Shown: positions 1-8,253, counted from the stretch's first letter. The stretch: 64,000 bases of DNA from Streptomyces sp. NBC_00247 (GCF_036188265.1 NZ_CP108093.1:2865001-2929000); one strand, 5' to 3'. Program-made: numbers and translations. Notes: generated by a model from the letters alone, not told the origin.

Positions 1-359
1 GCGAGGGTGAACGCGCCGCCGCAGAGCGCCGCGATCGGGGTGGCGCGGGCATGGGCGCGGCGGAGGGCGTCCAGGACCGGAGCGGGGGCCGGCGTCAGCT
101 GGTCGTCGAGGCCGGGAACGACGATGAGGTCGGCGCGGGTCAGCCAGGCGAGCGTGCGGTCCGGAGTGAGGGAGAGCCCGCCACGCAGCGCGACCGGGGC
201 CGGGTCGGCGGCGACGCGGCGCAGCTCGAAGGGCGGGACGGCGCGGTCGGTGCGGTCCACGCCCCAAACCTCCGTGATGACCGAGACGTCGAACGCCCGG
301 ATGCCGGGGAACGCGACCAACGCGATGCGGGCGGGGGTGGGTGCGGGTCCGGGCGCCAT
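1..359 (-). CDS. GlxA-type transcriptional regulator, N-terminal part (cut by window edge)
   Basis: Reading leftward from ATG 359, 119 residues are visible and the frame is still open at base 1, so the gene is truncated by the window. The visible part is a DJ-1/PfpI (class I glutamine amidotransferase-like) fold: a first strand RIALVAFPGI, a second element DLIVVPG, and the nucleophile-elbow sequence ALCGGAF with Cys113. In the GlxA family this ligand-sensing domain is followed by two AraC-type helix-turn-helix motifs, which would lie outside the window. The gene is divergent from an isochorismatase-fold hydrolase, with a perfect 12-bp palindrome between them, which suggests it regulates that neighbour. 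A stand-alone DJ-1 protein cannot be excluded without the C-terminus. Confidence 0.72.
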   Translation of the reverse strand, partial: MAPGPAPTPARIALVAFPGIRAFDVSVITEVWGVDRTDRAVPPFELRRVAADPAPVALRGGLSLTPDRTLAWLTRADLIVVPGLDDQLTPAPAPVLDALRRAHARATPIAALCGGAFTL

Positions 360-372
360 GGTGGCAGTAAAG

Positions 373-384
373 CATCGATCGATG
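373..384. promoter_or_regulatory. Palindrome CATCGATCGATG in divergent intergenic region
   Basis: A perfect 12-bp palindrome lies 14 bp upstream of the GlxA-type start (359) and 50 bp upstream of the hydrolase start (434). Its position between two divergent genes, one of them a regulator, suits an operator. No consensus is known to me for this regulator, so function is inferred from placement. Confidence 0.4.
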
Positions 385-433
385 GCTTTTCGGCGTCTGG
401 GCGTCCCGGATGCGGGGCGGCAGGATCATCCCC

Positions 434-1021
434 ATGGAAATGACACAGAACGCGGCGCTGATCGTGGTGGACGTGCAGGAAGGCTTCGAGGAGCAGGAGT
501 ACTGGGGGCCGCGGAACAACACCGGGGCGGATCGGAACATCGCCGATCTGATCGACGCGTGGCAGGAGAGCGGACGCCCCGTCGTGTTCGTACGGCACGA
601 CTCGCCGAAGCCGGATTCGCCGCTGCGGCCCGGATACCCGGGGAACGCGTTCAAGGGGTACGTGGAAGAGCGGCGGGGTAAGGGCGGTGGGCCCGAGCTG
701 CTTCTGACGAAGACGGTGAATTCCGCCTTCTACGGGACGCCCGATCTCGGGGCCTGGCTGGACGAGGCCGGCATACGGCAGATCGTGGTGGCCGGAATCC
801 AGACCAACATGTGCGTGGAGACGACGGCGCGCATGGGCGGGAACCTCGGGTACGAGGTGTTCCTCGCGCTCGACGCGACGTACACCTTCGACGCGGTCGG
901 GCCGTGGGGCTGGGAACTGGGCGCGGACGAGCTGGCGCGGGCCACCGCCGTGACACTGCACAGCGGTGGCTTCGCGAAGGTCGTGGCCAGCGCGGACCTG
1001 GTCGCGGCCGCCGGAAAGTGA
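434..1021 (+). CDS. Cysteine hydrolase, isochorismatase family
   Basis: The 195-residue protein has the isochorismatase-like alpha/beta fold used by isochorismatases, nicotinamidases and other amide hydrolases. The catalytic triad is visible: Asp13 in ALIVVDVQ, Lys93 in LLTKTVNS and Cys127 in QTNMCVET. Family members cleave C-N or vinyl-ether bonds through a covalent thiol intermediate; the substrate here cannot be told from sequence. The ATG at 434 was chosen because the fold begins right after it; an in-frame ATG at 440 is possible. It is divergent from a GlxA-type regulator gene, a frequent pairing in actinomycetes, and its stop lies only a few bases from the end of convergent proC. Confidence 0.88.
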   Translation: MEMTQNAALIVVDVQEGFEEQEYWGPRNNTGADRNIADLIDAWQESGRPVVFVRHDSPKPDSPLRPGYPGNAFKGYVEERRGKGGGPELLLTKTVNSAFYGTPDLGAWLDEAGIRQIVVAGIQTNMCVETTARMGGNLGYEVFLALDATYTFDAVGPWGWELGADELARATAVTLHSGGFAKVVASADLVAAAGK

Positions 1022-1025
1022 CGGA

Positions 1026-1835
1026 TCAGCCCTGGCCGGAGGCGAGCTCGCGGCTGCGGTCGCGGGCGGCTTCGAGGGCGGCGATCAGTGCGGCCCGCAC
1101 TCCGTGGTTCTCCAGCTCGCGGATGGCGCTGATGGTGGTGCCGGCCGGACTGGTCACCGCCTCGCGGAGCTTCACCGGGTGCTCGCCGCTGTCGCGGAGC
1201 ATCACCGCGGCGCCGATGGCCGCCTGCACGATCAGGTCGTGGGCCTGGGCGCGCGGGAGGCCGAGCAGGATTCCGGCGTCGGTCATGGCCTCGACCAGGA
1301 AGTAGAAGTACGCCGGCCCCGAGCCGGAGAGGGCGGTGGCCGCGTCCTGCTGGGACTCGGGGACGCGGAGCGTCTTGCCGACCCCGCCGAAGATCTCCTC
1401 GGTGGTGGCGAGGTGCTCGCCGGTCGCGTGGCTGCCTGCGGAGAGGACGGACATCCCCTCGTCCACGAGCACCGGGGTGTTCGGCATGACGCGGACCACC
1501 GCGGTGCCGGACGGCAGCCGGTCCTCGATGAACGCCGTGGTGATACCGGCGGCGGCGCTGATGACGAGGCGGTCCGCGGCAAGGTGCGGGGCGAGCTCGT
1601 CCAGCAGGCTCCCCATGTCCTGGGGCTTCACCGCGAGGATGAGGATGTCCGCGCGCTTGGCCGCTTCCGCGTTGCCGGTCGACTCGACTCCGTACCGCGT
1701 CCGCAGTTCCTCGGCGCGCTCGGCGCGCCGACTGGTGACCAGCAGGTTCGCCGGACGCCAGCCGGCCCGGATCATCCCGCTGAGGAGCGCCTCGCCGATC
1801 TTGCCGGTGCCGAGGACTGCGACTGTCTGGGTCAT
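1026..1835 (-). CDS. proC: Pyrroline-5-carboxylate reductase
   Basis: The 269-residue protein should reduce 1-pyrroline-5-carboxylate to L-proline with NAD(P)H, the last step of proline synthesis in the cytosol. It opens with the Rossmann dinucleotide motif VAVLGTGKIGEALL. The family's C-terminal signature is present around ALSGSGPAYFYFLVEAM and TSPAGTTISAI, which form the dimer interface and substrate site. Length fits the family (about 270). The ATG at 1835 has a GGAGGG ribosome site about six bases upstream; a longer frame reaching 1862 lacks one. It stands alone, convergent with the isochorismatase-fold hydrolase gene. Confidence 0.96.
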   Translation of the reverse strand: MTQTVAVLGTGKIGEALLSGMIRAGWRPANLLVTSRRAERAEELRTRYGVESTGNAEAAKRADILILAVKPQDMGSLLDELAPHLAADRLVISAAAGITTAFIEDRLPSGTAVVRVMPNTPVLVDEGMSVLSAGSHATGEHLATTEEIFGGVGKTLRVPESQQDAATALSGSGPAYFYFLVEAMTDAGILLGLPRAQAHDLIVQAAIGAAVMLRDSGEHPVKLREAVTSPAGTTISAIRELENHGVRAALIAALEAARDRSRELASGQG

Positions 1836-1964
1836 GCGGTTCACCCTCCGGGCTGTGCTCACGGTCCTCGGCGCACGGTGTGCTCCGGGCTCCGTCCCGT
1901 GCTCGTCGCGGTCATCCTCGCACCGGGGCGGCAGGGAGCCGCCCGGGTGACCGCCCGTCGGACA

Positions 1965-2756
1965 TCAGGCGGTACGGCGGCGGAGAGTGGCCGCCCCCAG
2001 GCCGAGTACCAGGAGGGCGCACCCCGCGACGACGGCGACGTCCCGGACGAAGTCCCCGGTGATGTCGCAGTGGTGGAGCACCTGGTTCATGCCGTCCACG
2101 GCGTACGACATCGGGAGGACGTTCGAGATCGCCTCCAGGACCGGCTGCATCTGGTCGCGGGGGGTGAAGAGGCCGCAGAGCAGGAGCTGCGGGAAGATCA
2201 CCGCCGGCATGAACTGGACGGCCTGGAACTCGGACGCGGCGAACGCCGAGACGAACAGCCCCAGGGCCGTACCGAGCAGGGCGTCGAGCAGCGCCACCAG
2301 CATCAGCAGCCAGGGCGAGCCGACGACGTCGAGGCCGAGGAACCAGACGGAGACGGCGGTGGCCAGCAGGGTCTGGACGACGGCGATCACGCCGAAGGCG
2401 AGGGCGTAACCGGCGATCAGGTCGCCCTTGCCGAGCGGCAGGGCGAGGAGGCGTTCCAGAGTGCCGGAGGTGCGCTCGCGCAAGGTGGCGATCGAGGTCA
2501 CCAGGAACATCGTGATGAGCGGGAAGATCCCGAGCAGCGAGGCGCCGATGGAGTCGAAGGTCCGCGGGCTGCCGTCGAAGACGTACCGGAGCAGGACGAT
2601 CATCACGACCGGGATCACCAGCAGCAGCGCGATGGTGCGGGGGTCGTGGCGGAGCTGGCTCAGCACGCGGCCGGCGGTGGCGAGGGTGCGCGCGGGGGTG
2701 AGGGGCCGGGCCCGCGCGGGAGCGCGGGTGGCGGCGGGAAGGGTGTCGCTGCTCAT
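1965..2756 (-). CDS. ABC-2 type transporter permease (drug-exporter type)
   Basis: This 263-residue integral membrane protein has about six hydrophobic segments, including IALLLVIPVVMIVLL, IFPLITMFLVTSIATL and a last helix VVAGCALLVLGLGAATL. It matches the ABC-2 permeases of daunorubicin-resistance-type exporters, with the typical sequence RTSGTLERLLALPL after helix 2. The start ATG 2756 overlaps the stop of the upstream ATPase gene (2753), so the two are translationally coupled. The ATPase and this permease would form a homodimeric exporter in the cytoplasmic membrane. Substrate is unknown. Confidence 0.9.
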   Translation of the reverse strand: MSSDTLPAATRAPARARPLTPARTLATAGRVLSQLRHDPRTIALLLVIPVVMIVLLRYVFDGSPRTFDSIGASLLGIFPLITMFLVTSIATLRERTSGTLERLLALPLGKGDLIAGYALAFGVIAVVQTLLATAVSVWFLGLDVVGSPWLLMLVALLDALLGTALGLFVSAFAASEFQAVQFMPAVIFPQLLLCGLFTPRDQMQPVLEAISNVLPMSYAVDGMNQVLHHCDITGDFVRDVAVVAGCALLVLGLGAATLRRRTA

Positions 2757-3571
2757 CGCGTGGTCTCCTCGGGCCGGGCGGACGCTTCGTCGACGAGGCG
2801 GAGGAAGGCATCCTCCACCGTGGTGCTCCCGGTGCGGGCACGCAGTTCCTCCGGGGTCCCGGTGGCGAGGATGGCGCCCTCGCGCATCAGCAGCAGCCGG
2901 TGGCAGCGCTCGGCCTCGTCCATCACGTGGGAGGAGACCAGGATCGTGGTGCCCCGGTCGGTGGCGAGGGCGTGGAAGAGGTTCCACAGGTCGCGGCGGA
3001 GAACGGGGTCGAGCCCGACGGTCGGCTCGTCCAGGACCAGGAGTTCGGGCTCCCCGAGCAGGGCGACGGCGAGGGAGACACGGCTGCGCTGCCCGCCGGA
3101 GAGGCGGCCGGCCGGCGCGTCGGCGTGGCCGGCGAGGTCCACGTCGTCGAGGGTGCGGGTGACCGCTTCGCGGCGGGTGTGGCGGTGGGCGCGGCCGGGG
3201 AGGAGCACGGCCGCGAAGTAGTCCAGGTTCTGGCGGACCGTGAGGTCGGTGTAGACGGAAGGGGCCTGGGTGACGTAGCCGACGCGCGAGCGCAGCCCCG
3301 GGTGTCCGGCGGGGGCGCCGAGGACGTCGAGGGTGCCGGTGACCTGGTCCTGGGTGCCGACGATCGCGCGCATCAGCGTGCTCTTGCCGCAGCCGGAGGG
3401 GCCGAGGAGTCCGGTGATCCTGCCGGGTCCGACGGTGAAGCCGAGGCCGCGCAGCACGGTGCGGTCGCCGCGTACGACGGTGAGATCCCCGGCGCGGACG
3501 GCTGCGGGCGCCGGTCCTGCCGGGGAGGGTGACGCGGGGTCCGGTCCGGCGGTGCGTCGATTATTCATCAT
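2753..3571 (-). CDS. ABC transporter ATP-binding protein (drug-exporter type)
   Basis: The 272-residue nucleotide-binding subunit pairs with the ABC-2 permease that follows it. Walker A is GPSGCGKST, the ABC signature is LSGGQRSR and Walker B is LLVLDEP followed by TVGLDPVLRR; the downstream switch His is in LVSSHVMDEA. The C-terminus has the short DrrA-like extension ATGTPEELRARTG. I chose ATG 3571 (next codon also ATG) because the coding signal begins there and no Shine-Dalgarno site suits it; a promoter-like -35/-10 pair ends seven bases before it, so the mRNA may be leaderless. A palindrome covers the start codon. Confidence 0.9.
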   Translation of the reverse strand: MMNNRRTAGPDPASPSPAGPAPAAVRAGDLTVVRGDRTVLRGLGFTVGPGRITGLLGPSGCGKSTLMRAIVGTQDQVTGTLDVLGAPAGHPGLRSRVGYVTQAPSVYTDLTVRQNLDYFAAVLLPGRAHRHTRREAVTRTLDDVDLAGHADAPAGRLSGGQRSRVSLAVALLGEPELLVLDEPTVGLDPVLRRDLWNLFHALATDRGTTILVSSHVMDEAERCHRLLLMREGAILATGTPEELRARTGSTTVEDAFLRLVDEASARPEETTR

Positions 3572-3607
3572 TCGATGAATATGCTCCGCTGCGGCCTCAC
3601 GCGTCAA
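3562..3607 (-). promoter_or_regulatory. Predicted leaderless promoter with overlapping 8-bp inverted-repeat operator
   Basis: On the minus strand TTGACG (3607-3602) is followed after 18 bp by CATATT (3583-3578); a start site seven bases later would be the A of the ATPase start codon at 3571. A perfect inverted repeat TATTCATC-ATTC-GATGAATA (3562-3581) covers the -10 box, the expected transcription start and the start codons. Arms and spacing fit a dimeric helix-turn-helix repressor such as TetR or MarR. No regulator gene is adjacent. Confidence 0.5.
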
Positions 3608-3775
3608 GGCGTGCGAAAGCCCGGAGTCACGGATGGTTCCGGGGCTCCGGGCCTGGTGCTGACGAGCCGTCGGCCCCGGCGGTGGCCCCGGCGGTGGCGG
3701 GGGCGGGAGGGCAGCCGGCGGAAGTCAGGGGGTGGAGAGGGTCAAAGGGCGGAGAGGGGCAAGAGGCGGCGGGGG

Positions 3776-4591
3776 TCAGACGGCGGTGGTCGTCAGGTCG
3801 ACCACGTACCGTTCCTCGACCGTGCCGTCGGGGAAGAGCTCCCGCAGGCGCGCGCCCTCCTCGGTGAGGAACCGCCGGTCGGCACGTGCGGGTTCGCCGT
3901 CCCTCACCAGGAACGCGGAGTGACTGGCGAGGTTGTCCAGGTGGGTCCGGATGCTCACCCGGCGGGACCAGGGCAGCCGGTGACGGGCGGTCCCCTTCGT
4001 GGGCAGGCCCACTGCGCGGGAAGCGTCTCCCGGAGCGGGGACGGCGTGGACGCCGTGGTCCGCGCCCAGGTGACGGCGGATGCGGGAGTCCTGTTCGGCG
4101 ACCCAGGGGACCTCGTGGTCGGCGACGTTCCACCACAGGGCGAGAATCCCGCCGGGGCGCAGTACTCGGGCGGCTTCCGGCCAGGAGCGCGCGGGGTCGG
4201 TCCAGTGCCAGGACTGGGCGTACGTGACGAGGTCGGCGACACCGTCCGCAAGGGGGAGGTGGTTGCCGTCGCCGCGCACCACCGGCACCCCGGGCAGGGC
4301 CCGGCGCAGTTCGGCGGCCATTCCGTCGCCCGGCTCGACGGCGACGACGTGGGCGCCGCGCCGGACGAGCTCACGGGTGGCGATGCCGGTTCCCGCGCCC
4401 ACGTCGACCGCGCGCAGTGCGTCCAGAGGGCGTCCGGTCGCCTCCTCCAGCGCCGCGAACACCCCCGGCGGGTATCCGGGGCGAGCGGCGGCGTACAGGG
4501 CGGCGGCGGCGCTGAACGAGAGGGCGCGGACCGACGCGGAGGCCGGCGGAGGAACGAGGGGCCGGGGTTCGGCGGGCGGTGTGGGCGGCAT
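3776..4591 (-). CDS. Class I SAM-dependent methyltransferase
   Basis: The 271-residue protein carries the SAM-binding motif I AVDVGAGTGIATREL, the acidic ribose-binding end VVAVEPGDGM and the later motif RVLRPGGILALWW. The N-terminal YAAARPGYP element is typical of the UbiE/trans-aconitate-like methyltransferases that begin with a short substrate-covering helix. The acceptor cannot be deduced. It is transcribed leftward on its own; the gap to the ABC transporter gene (about 170 bp) holds the transporter promoter. The start ATG 4591 has AAGGACG just upstream. Confidence 0.85.
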   Translation of the reverse strand: MPPTPPAEPRPLVPPPASASVRALSFSAAAALYAAARPGYPPGVFAALEEATGRPLDALRAVDVGAGTGIATRELVRRGAHVVAVEPGDGMAAELRRALPGVPVVRGDGNHLPLADGVADLVTYAQSWHWTDPARSWPEAARVLRPGGILALWWNVADHEVPWVAEQDSRIRRHLGADHGVHAVPAPGDASRAVGLPTKGTARHRLPWSRRVSIRTHLDNLASHSAFLVRDGEPARADRRFLTEEGARLRELFPDGTVEERYVVDLTTTAV

Positions 4592-4670
4592 GCGGCACGT
4601 CCTTCGGAGAGTCGGAGGCGCGGGGGGCGTGCGCCCTGGCGACGGCCGGGCGCCGGGCGGTCACCGCCGG

Positions 4671-5225
4671 CTACTTGGCCTTGCGGGCGGCCTTGCGGGC
4701 GGCCGGGTTTCCGGTCCGGGTCGTGCGGCGCTTGGCGTAGCGGGCGAGGGCGGTCTCGTACTCGGCGCGCAGCAGCCCCTCGCCGGGGGCTTCCCGGAGC
4801 GAGCGGACGAAGTACGCCAGCAGGGAGCCGACGAAGCCGATCGTCCTGAGGCCGCGCAGGGTGTCCTCGCGGGCCGGGTCCGCCGGGCGGTTCCGGTAGC
4901 CCTCCCAGGTCTTGCGGTACGCGACGGCGCTGCACACGGCGAACATCAGCACGACCAGGATGTTCAGGAAGGTGCCGGTCCCGGCGACCGCCAGGCCGCT
5001 GAAGGCGAAGCGCAGGACCACGCAGGAGGCGACGGCGGCGGCCAGCGACCCGGCCGCCACCCCGGCGCGCCGCAGCGCGTACCCGCCGTCGTGGGCGACC
5101 CAGGTCGTACCGAAGAAGCGGAGCGCCTCCGGTCGCGGGCCGGGGGTGGTGCCGCCCTGCGGGCCCGTACCCGTGGGCAGCGGTCCGGTGGGCAGGGTTC
5201 CGGTGGTATCGCTGTTCTCGCTCAC
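4671..5225 (-). CDS. Conserved actinomycete membrane protein, unknown function
   Basis: The 184-residue protein has a Pro/Gly/Thr-rich N-terminus with a PTGPLPTG tract, the conserved-looking block FFGTTWVAHDGGYALRR, and two hydrophobic helices around AAAVASCVVLRFAFSGLAV and FLNILVVLMFAVCSAVA. It ends in a basic Lys/Arg-rich tail (RKAARKAK). That suggests a two- or three-pass membrane protein with a cytoplasmic basic tail. I do not recognise a named family. The GTG at 5225 was taken as start because the reading frame upstream looks non-coding; no strong ribosome site is visible, so the start is uncertain. Confidence 0.6.
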   Translation of the reverse strand: MSENSDTTGTLPTGPLPTGTGPQGGTTPGPRPEALRFFGTTWVAHDGGYALRRAGVAAGSLAAAVASCVVLRFAFSGLAVAGTGTFLNILVVLMFAVCSAVAYRKTWEGYRNRPADPAREDTLRGLRTIGFVGSLLAYFVRSLREAPGEGLLRAEYETALARYAKRRTTRTGNPAARKAARKAK

Positions 5226-5246
5226 GCCGTCGATTATTCCGCGTGC

Positions 5247-5280
5247 GGCCCGGCCGGCGGGATGCCCCACCGGCCGGGCC
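5247..5280 (-). terminator. Perfect 11-bp hairpin downstream of the SH3-like gene
   Basis: GGCCCGGCCGG (5247-5257) pairs perfectly with CCGGCCGGGCC (5270-5280) around a 12-base loop that can itself pair GGG with CCC. It sits between the stop of the SH3-like gene (5367) and the start of the next minus-strand gene, so it is a likely terminator without a U-run. Confidence 0.5.
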
Positions 5281-5366
5281 GAGACGGGACGGCGCCCGGA
5301 GCCTGTCGACGGCCCGCGATCGGACGGAGGCCCTGGCCACCCGGTCACGGGCCGCCCGGCAGGCTC

Positions 5367-5768
5367 TCAGGAGCAGCGGGTGGCGATCCAGCCGTCGCTG
5401 CCGGTGTGCACGTAGGCGTCCGAGACGTACTCGTCGGCGGAGATGCAGTCCCAGAGGTTCGAGGAGCCGTACGGGCCGCTGACCCGCTCGCCCGCCTTCT
5501 GGCAGTAGACCGCCACCATCGCCCCCAACGGCAGCAGTCGGAGGGGGGCGTAGTTGGTGCCCGGTCCGGTGCGGACGTAGACCCGGTAGCCCGGCGCGAT
5601 CGGGTAGCGGGGGTACTCGTAGGAGAGGGTCGCGACCCCGGCGGGCTCGACGGCCAGTGTCTTCGCACCCTCCGGGACGACCGGTTCCGGGAGCGTGTCC
5701 ACGGTGCTCGCGGACTCGGCTCCGTTCGATGACGCGGTTGGTGCGGTGGTGCTCTCGTCGACGGCCAT
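5367..5768 (-). CDS. Small SH3-like domain protein
   Basis: The protein has 133 residues. After a Ser/Thr/Ala-rich N-terminal 45 residues comes a region resembling bacterial SH3 (SH3b) domains: the RVYVRTGPGTNYAPLRLLPLGAMVAVYCQ core, then a GPYGSSNLWDCIS and YVSDAYVHTG end. Three cysteines (in YCQK, WDCI and TRCS) could pair. There is no signal peptide or membrane segment, so location is unclear. SH3b domains usually bind cell-wall peptides or proteins. The ATG has an excellent GGGGGAGGG ribosome site. It is divergent from the kinase gene at 5893 and could be co-regulated with it. Confidence 0.72.
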   Translation of the reverse strand: MAVDESTTAPTASSNGAESASTVDTLPEPVVPEGAKTLAVEPAGVATLSYEYPRYPIAPGYRVYVRTGPGTNYAPLRLLPLGAMVAVYCQKAGERVSGPYGSSNLWDCISADEYVSDAYVHTGSDGWIATRCS

Positions 5769-5892
5769 GCGGCCCTCCCCCGGGTCGGATCGGTACAGGT
5801 GACGCGCAGGCTAACAAGCCTTGCGCGACAAGGGCGAAGCATCGAATAGGCTCCGTGCGTCGCGCTTGCGGTCGAACACACGGGGGTGGGTG

Positions 5893-8253
5893 ATGGCACC
5901 GCTGCGGGAAGTCGGGCCGGATCCGGAAACGGAACGTTCCGAGTACGCCGGCCGGTACCGTCTGGAAGCACGTCTCGGCGAGGGCGGCATGGGTGTCGTC
6001 CACCTCGCCACGTCCGCGTCCGGGCTCCCGCTGGCGATCAAGATCGTGCACCGGAGTTACGCGGCGGACCCCGAGTTCCGGGCACGTTTCCGGCAGGAGG
6101 TCGCGGCCGCGCGGCGGGTCAGCGGCGCGTTCACCGCACCGGTGGTCGACGCCGATCCGGCGGCCCCGCTGCCCTGGATGGCGACCCTGTACGTACCCGG
6201 TCCGACGCTCTCCGCGCAGGTGAAGCGGAACGGCCCGATGAACCCGGCGCAGCTGCGGCGGCTCACCGCCGGGCTGGCCGAGGCGCTGCGGGACATCCAC
6301 CGGGCGGGGGTCATCCACCGCGATCTGAAGCCGAGCAACGTGCTGCTGCCGGACTCCGGGCCGAAGGTCATCGACTTCGGGATCTCCCGTCCGTACGACA
6401 GCGAACTGCGCACGGAGACCGGGAAGGTGATCGGCTCGCCGCCCTACATGGCGCCCGAGCAGTTCCAGCGTCCGCGCGAGGTCGGTCCGGCCGCCGACGT
6501 GTTCGCGCTGGGCGCGGTGCTGATCCACGCGGCGACCGGGCGGGGTCCGTTCGACTCGGAGAGCCCGTACCAGGTGGCGTACCAGGTGGTGCACGACGAG
6601 GCGGACCTGACCGGGGTGCCGAGGGACCTGGTCAAGCTCGTCGGGCAGTGCCTGGCGAAGGAGCCCGAGCGGCGGCCGACGCCGGACGAGATCATGACGG
6701 CGCTGCTGCCGCCCTCCTACGACGCGGCGGCCTTCGTGCCCGCCCAGCGGCGGCCGGCGCCCGGGGAACGCGCTCCCGGTGACCGCGCTCCCGGTGGCCC
6801 CGCTCCCGGGCGGGAGGAGCCCGAGGGTGACGGCGAAGTGCGGGAGTCCGGCGACGGCACCGCCGGGGAGGCCGCCGGACCGCCCCTCGCCCAGTCCACC
6901 CACGTGCGGGACGCGCCCGCCGCCGCACCGGGCCGGGCCGCTTCGGCCGGGCGTCCCCGGCGCGCCCGGTGGGCGGCGGGCGCGGCGGCGCTGCTGACCC
7001 TCGCCACCGGGGGCGTGGTGTACGCCGAGGTCGGCGCGAGTACGCCGCCGGTGGCGGAGAAGGACGGCGCGGCGCCGGACGCGCCGGACGCCTTCGTCCC
7101 GTGGCGGACCGTCCTGGCGGGGGCCGCCGGCTCGGTTCCGTACTGCTTCACCGCCACCGGGCCCGGAACGGGCACGTCCGCCGGCACGGGCACGTCCTCC
7201 TCCGGAACGGGCACGTCCGCCGGCACGGGCACGTCCTCCGGTACGGCCGGCGGCGCGGCGGCGGTCGCCACGCTCTACTGCGCCGCGTCCGGCTACGGCG
7301 TCGCCCGCCTCGATCCCGCCGACGGGCACGTCCTCTGGTCGCACCGGGACTCCTCGGCCTCGGTTAGGTCGCTGGCCACCGGCGGCGGACCGGTCCTGGT
7401 GGACGAGCCCGGTGTGACGCTCCGGGCGTACGACCCGAAGGACGGCGAGCCGGTCTGGTCGGCGGGCTCCCCCTCCTCGGTCGGCGGTCCGTGGAGCGCC
7501 GGGGACACCCCGCTGATCGTCGGCGCCGGGGGTGAGGTGAAGGGGATCGACTCCCGGACCGGCCGGGTGCGCTGGAACCACCGGTTCGCCGGGCACGCGC
7601 TGCCGGTCATCGGCTTCCACGATCCGGCGTCCGGGGTCTCCTACCTCTACGAGAACACCGGCGCCGGGAACACCACCCTCGTCACGGCGATCGACGCGGC
7701 GACCGGAGACATCCGGTGGCAGCGGCGGCTGGACGGAACGCTGACTCCGGTCGGCGTCAGCGCCGGGTCGCTGGTCCTGAAGGTGACCGGAGAGAGCTCC
7801 CGGGTCGCCACCCTGGTGCGTTACGACCCCGAGGGGCGGACGGCGACGCGGATCGCGGTGCCCTACGGGATGGCCGACCCGGACATCGTCGTCGGCGCCG
7901 GCACCGCCTATCTGCTGGCGCCCGGCGGAACCCTGGTGGCCCTGGACATCGGTGCCGGAGCCCGGGGCGGCAGCGCCGAACGGTGGCGGCTGGAGACCGG
8001 GGTGGCGCTGATGTCGGCCCCGGTGCTCGGCGAGGGCGACCGCCTGTACTTCACGGCGGCGGACGGGCGGCTGCTCGCGGTGGACACCCGGCGGGGGAAC
8101 CTGCTCGGACAGACCGCTCCCCGGCTCCGGGACGGGAAGCTCGGCGGGACCGCCTTCCCGCACGCACCCGTGCCGGTCGGCCGCCGGGTCGTCGGCACGG
8201 CGCCGGACGGTTCGGTCTTCGCGGTGGACGGGAGCGATCCGGCCGCCTGGTGA
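5893..8253 (+). CDS. Membrane Ser/Thr protein kinase with C-terminal PQQ-type beta-propeller
   Basis: The 786-residue protein begins with a Hanks-type kinase domain (about 20-285): glycine loop GEGGMGVV (29-36), ATP-binding Lys50 in LAIK, catalytic HRDLKPSN at 142-149, DFG at 161 and SPPYMAPEQ. A Pro/Ala/Gly-rich linker leads to one transmembrane helix around residues 358-380. The outer part is a propeller of PQQ/WD-like repeats (WSHRDSS, WSAGSPS, WNHRFAG, WQRRLDG), as in AfsK-like kinases. The predicted topology is cytoplasmic kinase and extracellular sensor. A low-complexity GTGTS insert (residues 425-451) interrupts the first blade between two cysteines. The ATG 5893 follows a GGGGGTGGGTG ribosome site; a GTG three bases earlier is an alternative. 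Confidence 0.92.
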   Translation: MAPLREVGPDPETERSEYAGRYRLEARLGEGGMGVVHLATSASGLPLAIKIVHRSYAADPEFRARFRQEVAAARRVSGAFTAPVVDADPAAPLPWMATLYVPGPTLSAQVKRNGPMNPAQLRRLTAGLAEALRDIHRAGVIHRDLKPSNVLLPDSGPKVIDFGISRPYDSELRTETGKVIGSPPYMAPEQFQRPREVGPAADVFALGAVLIHAATGRGPFDSESPYQVAYQVVHDEADLTGVPRDLVKLVGQCLAKEPERRPTPDEIMTALLPPSYDAAAFVPAQRRPAPGERAPGDRAPGGPAPGREEPEGDGEVRESGDGTAGEAAGPPLAQSTHVRDAPAAAPGRAASAGRPRRARWAAGAAALLTLATGGVVYAEVGASTPPVAEKDGAAPDAPDAFVPWRTVLAGAAGSVPYCFTATGPGTGTSAGTGTSSSGTGTSAGTGTSSGTAGGAAAVATLYCAASGYGVARLDPADGHVLWSHRDSSASVRSLATGGGPVLVDEPGVTLRAYDPKDGEPVWSAGSPSSVGGPWSAGDTPLIVGAGGEVKGIDSRTGRVRWNHRFAGHALPVIGFHDPASGVSYLYENTGAGNTTLVTAIDAATGDIRWQRRLDGTLTPVGVSAGSLVLKVTGESSRVATLVRYDPEGRTATRIAVPYGMADPDIVVGAGTAYLLAPGGTLVALDIGAGARGGSAERWRLETGVALMSAPVLGEGDRLYFTAADGRLLAVDTRRGNLLGQTAPRLRDGKLGGTAFPHAPVPVGRRVVGTAPDGSVFAVDGSDPAAW
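7165..7245 (+). repeat. 39-bp tandem repeat inside the kinase gene
   Basis: Two in-frame copies of a 39-bp unit begin at 7165 and 7204 (the second three bases short). Each is built of 18-bp sub-repeats that begin GGMACGGGCACGTCC and encode Gly-Thr-Gly-Thr-Ser. The tract translates to GTGTSAGTGTSSSGTGTS and onward, a flexible insert in the extracellular propeller. Confidence 0.85.

Noticed and set aside
966..3221. A 751-codon plus-strand frame over proC and the ABC exporter genes
   Set aside because: Shadow of the real minus-strand genes; no recognisable domain, while proC and the ABC proteins have full motif sets.
3776..4591. Methyltransferases at 3776 and 16454 as a recent duplication
   Set aside because: They share only the general SAM motifs; the rest of the sequences differ.
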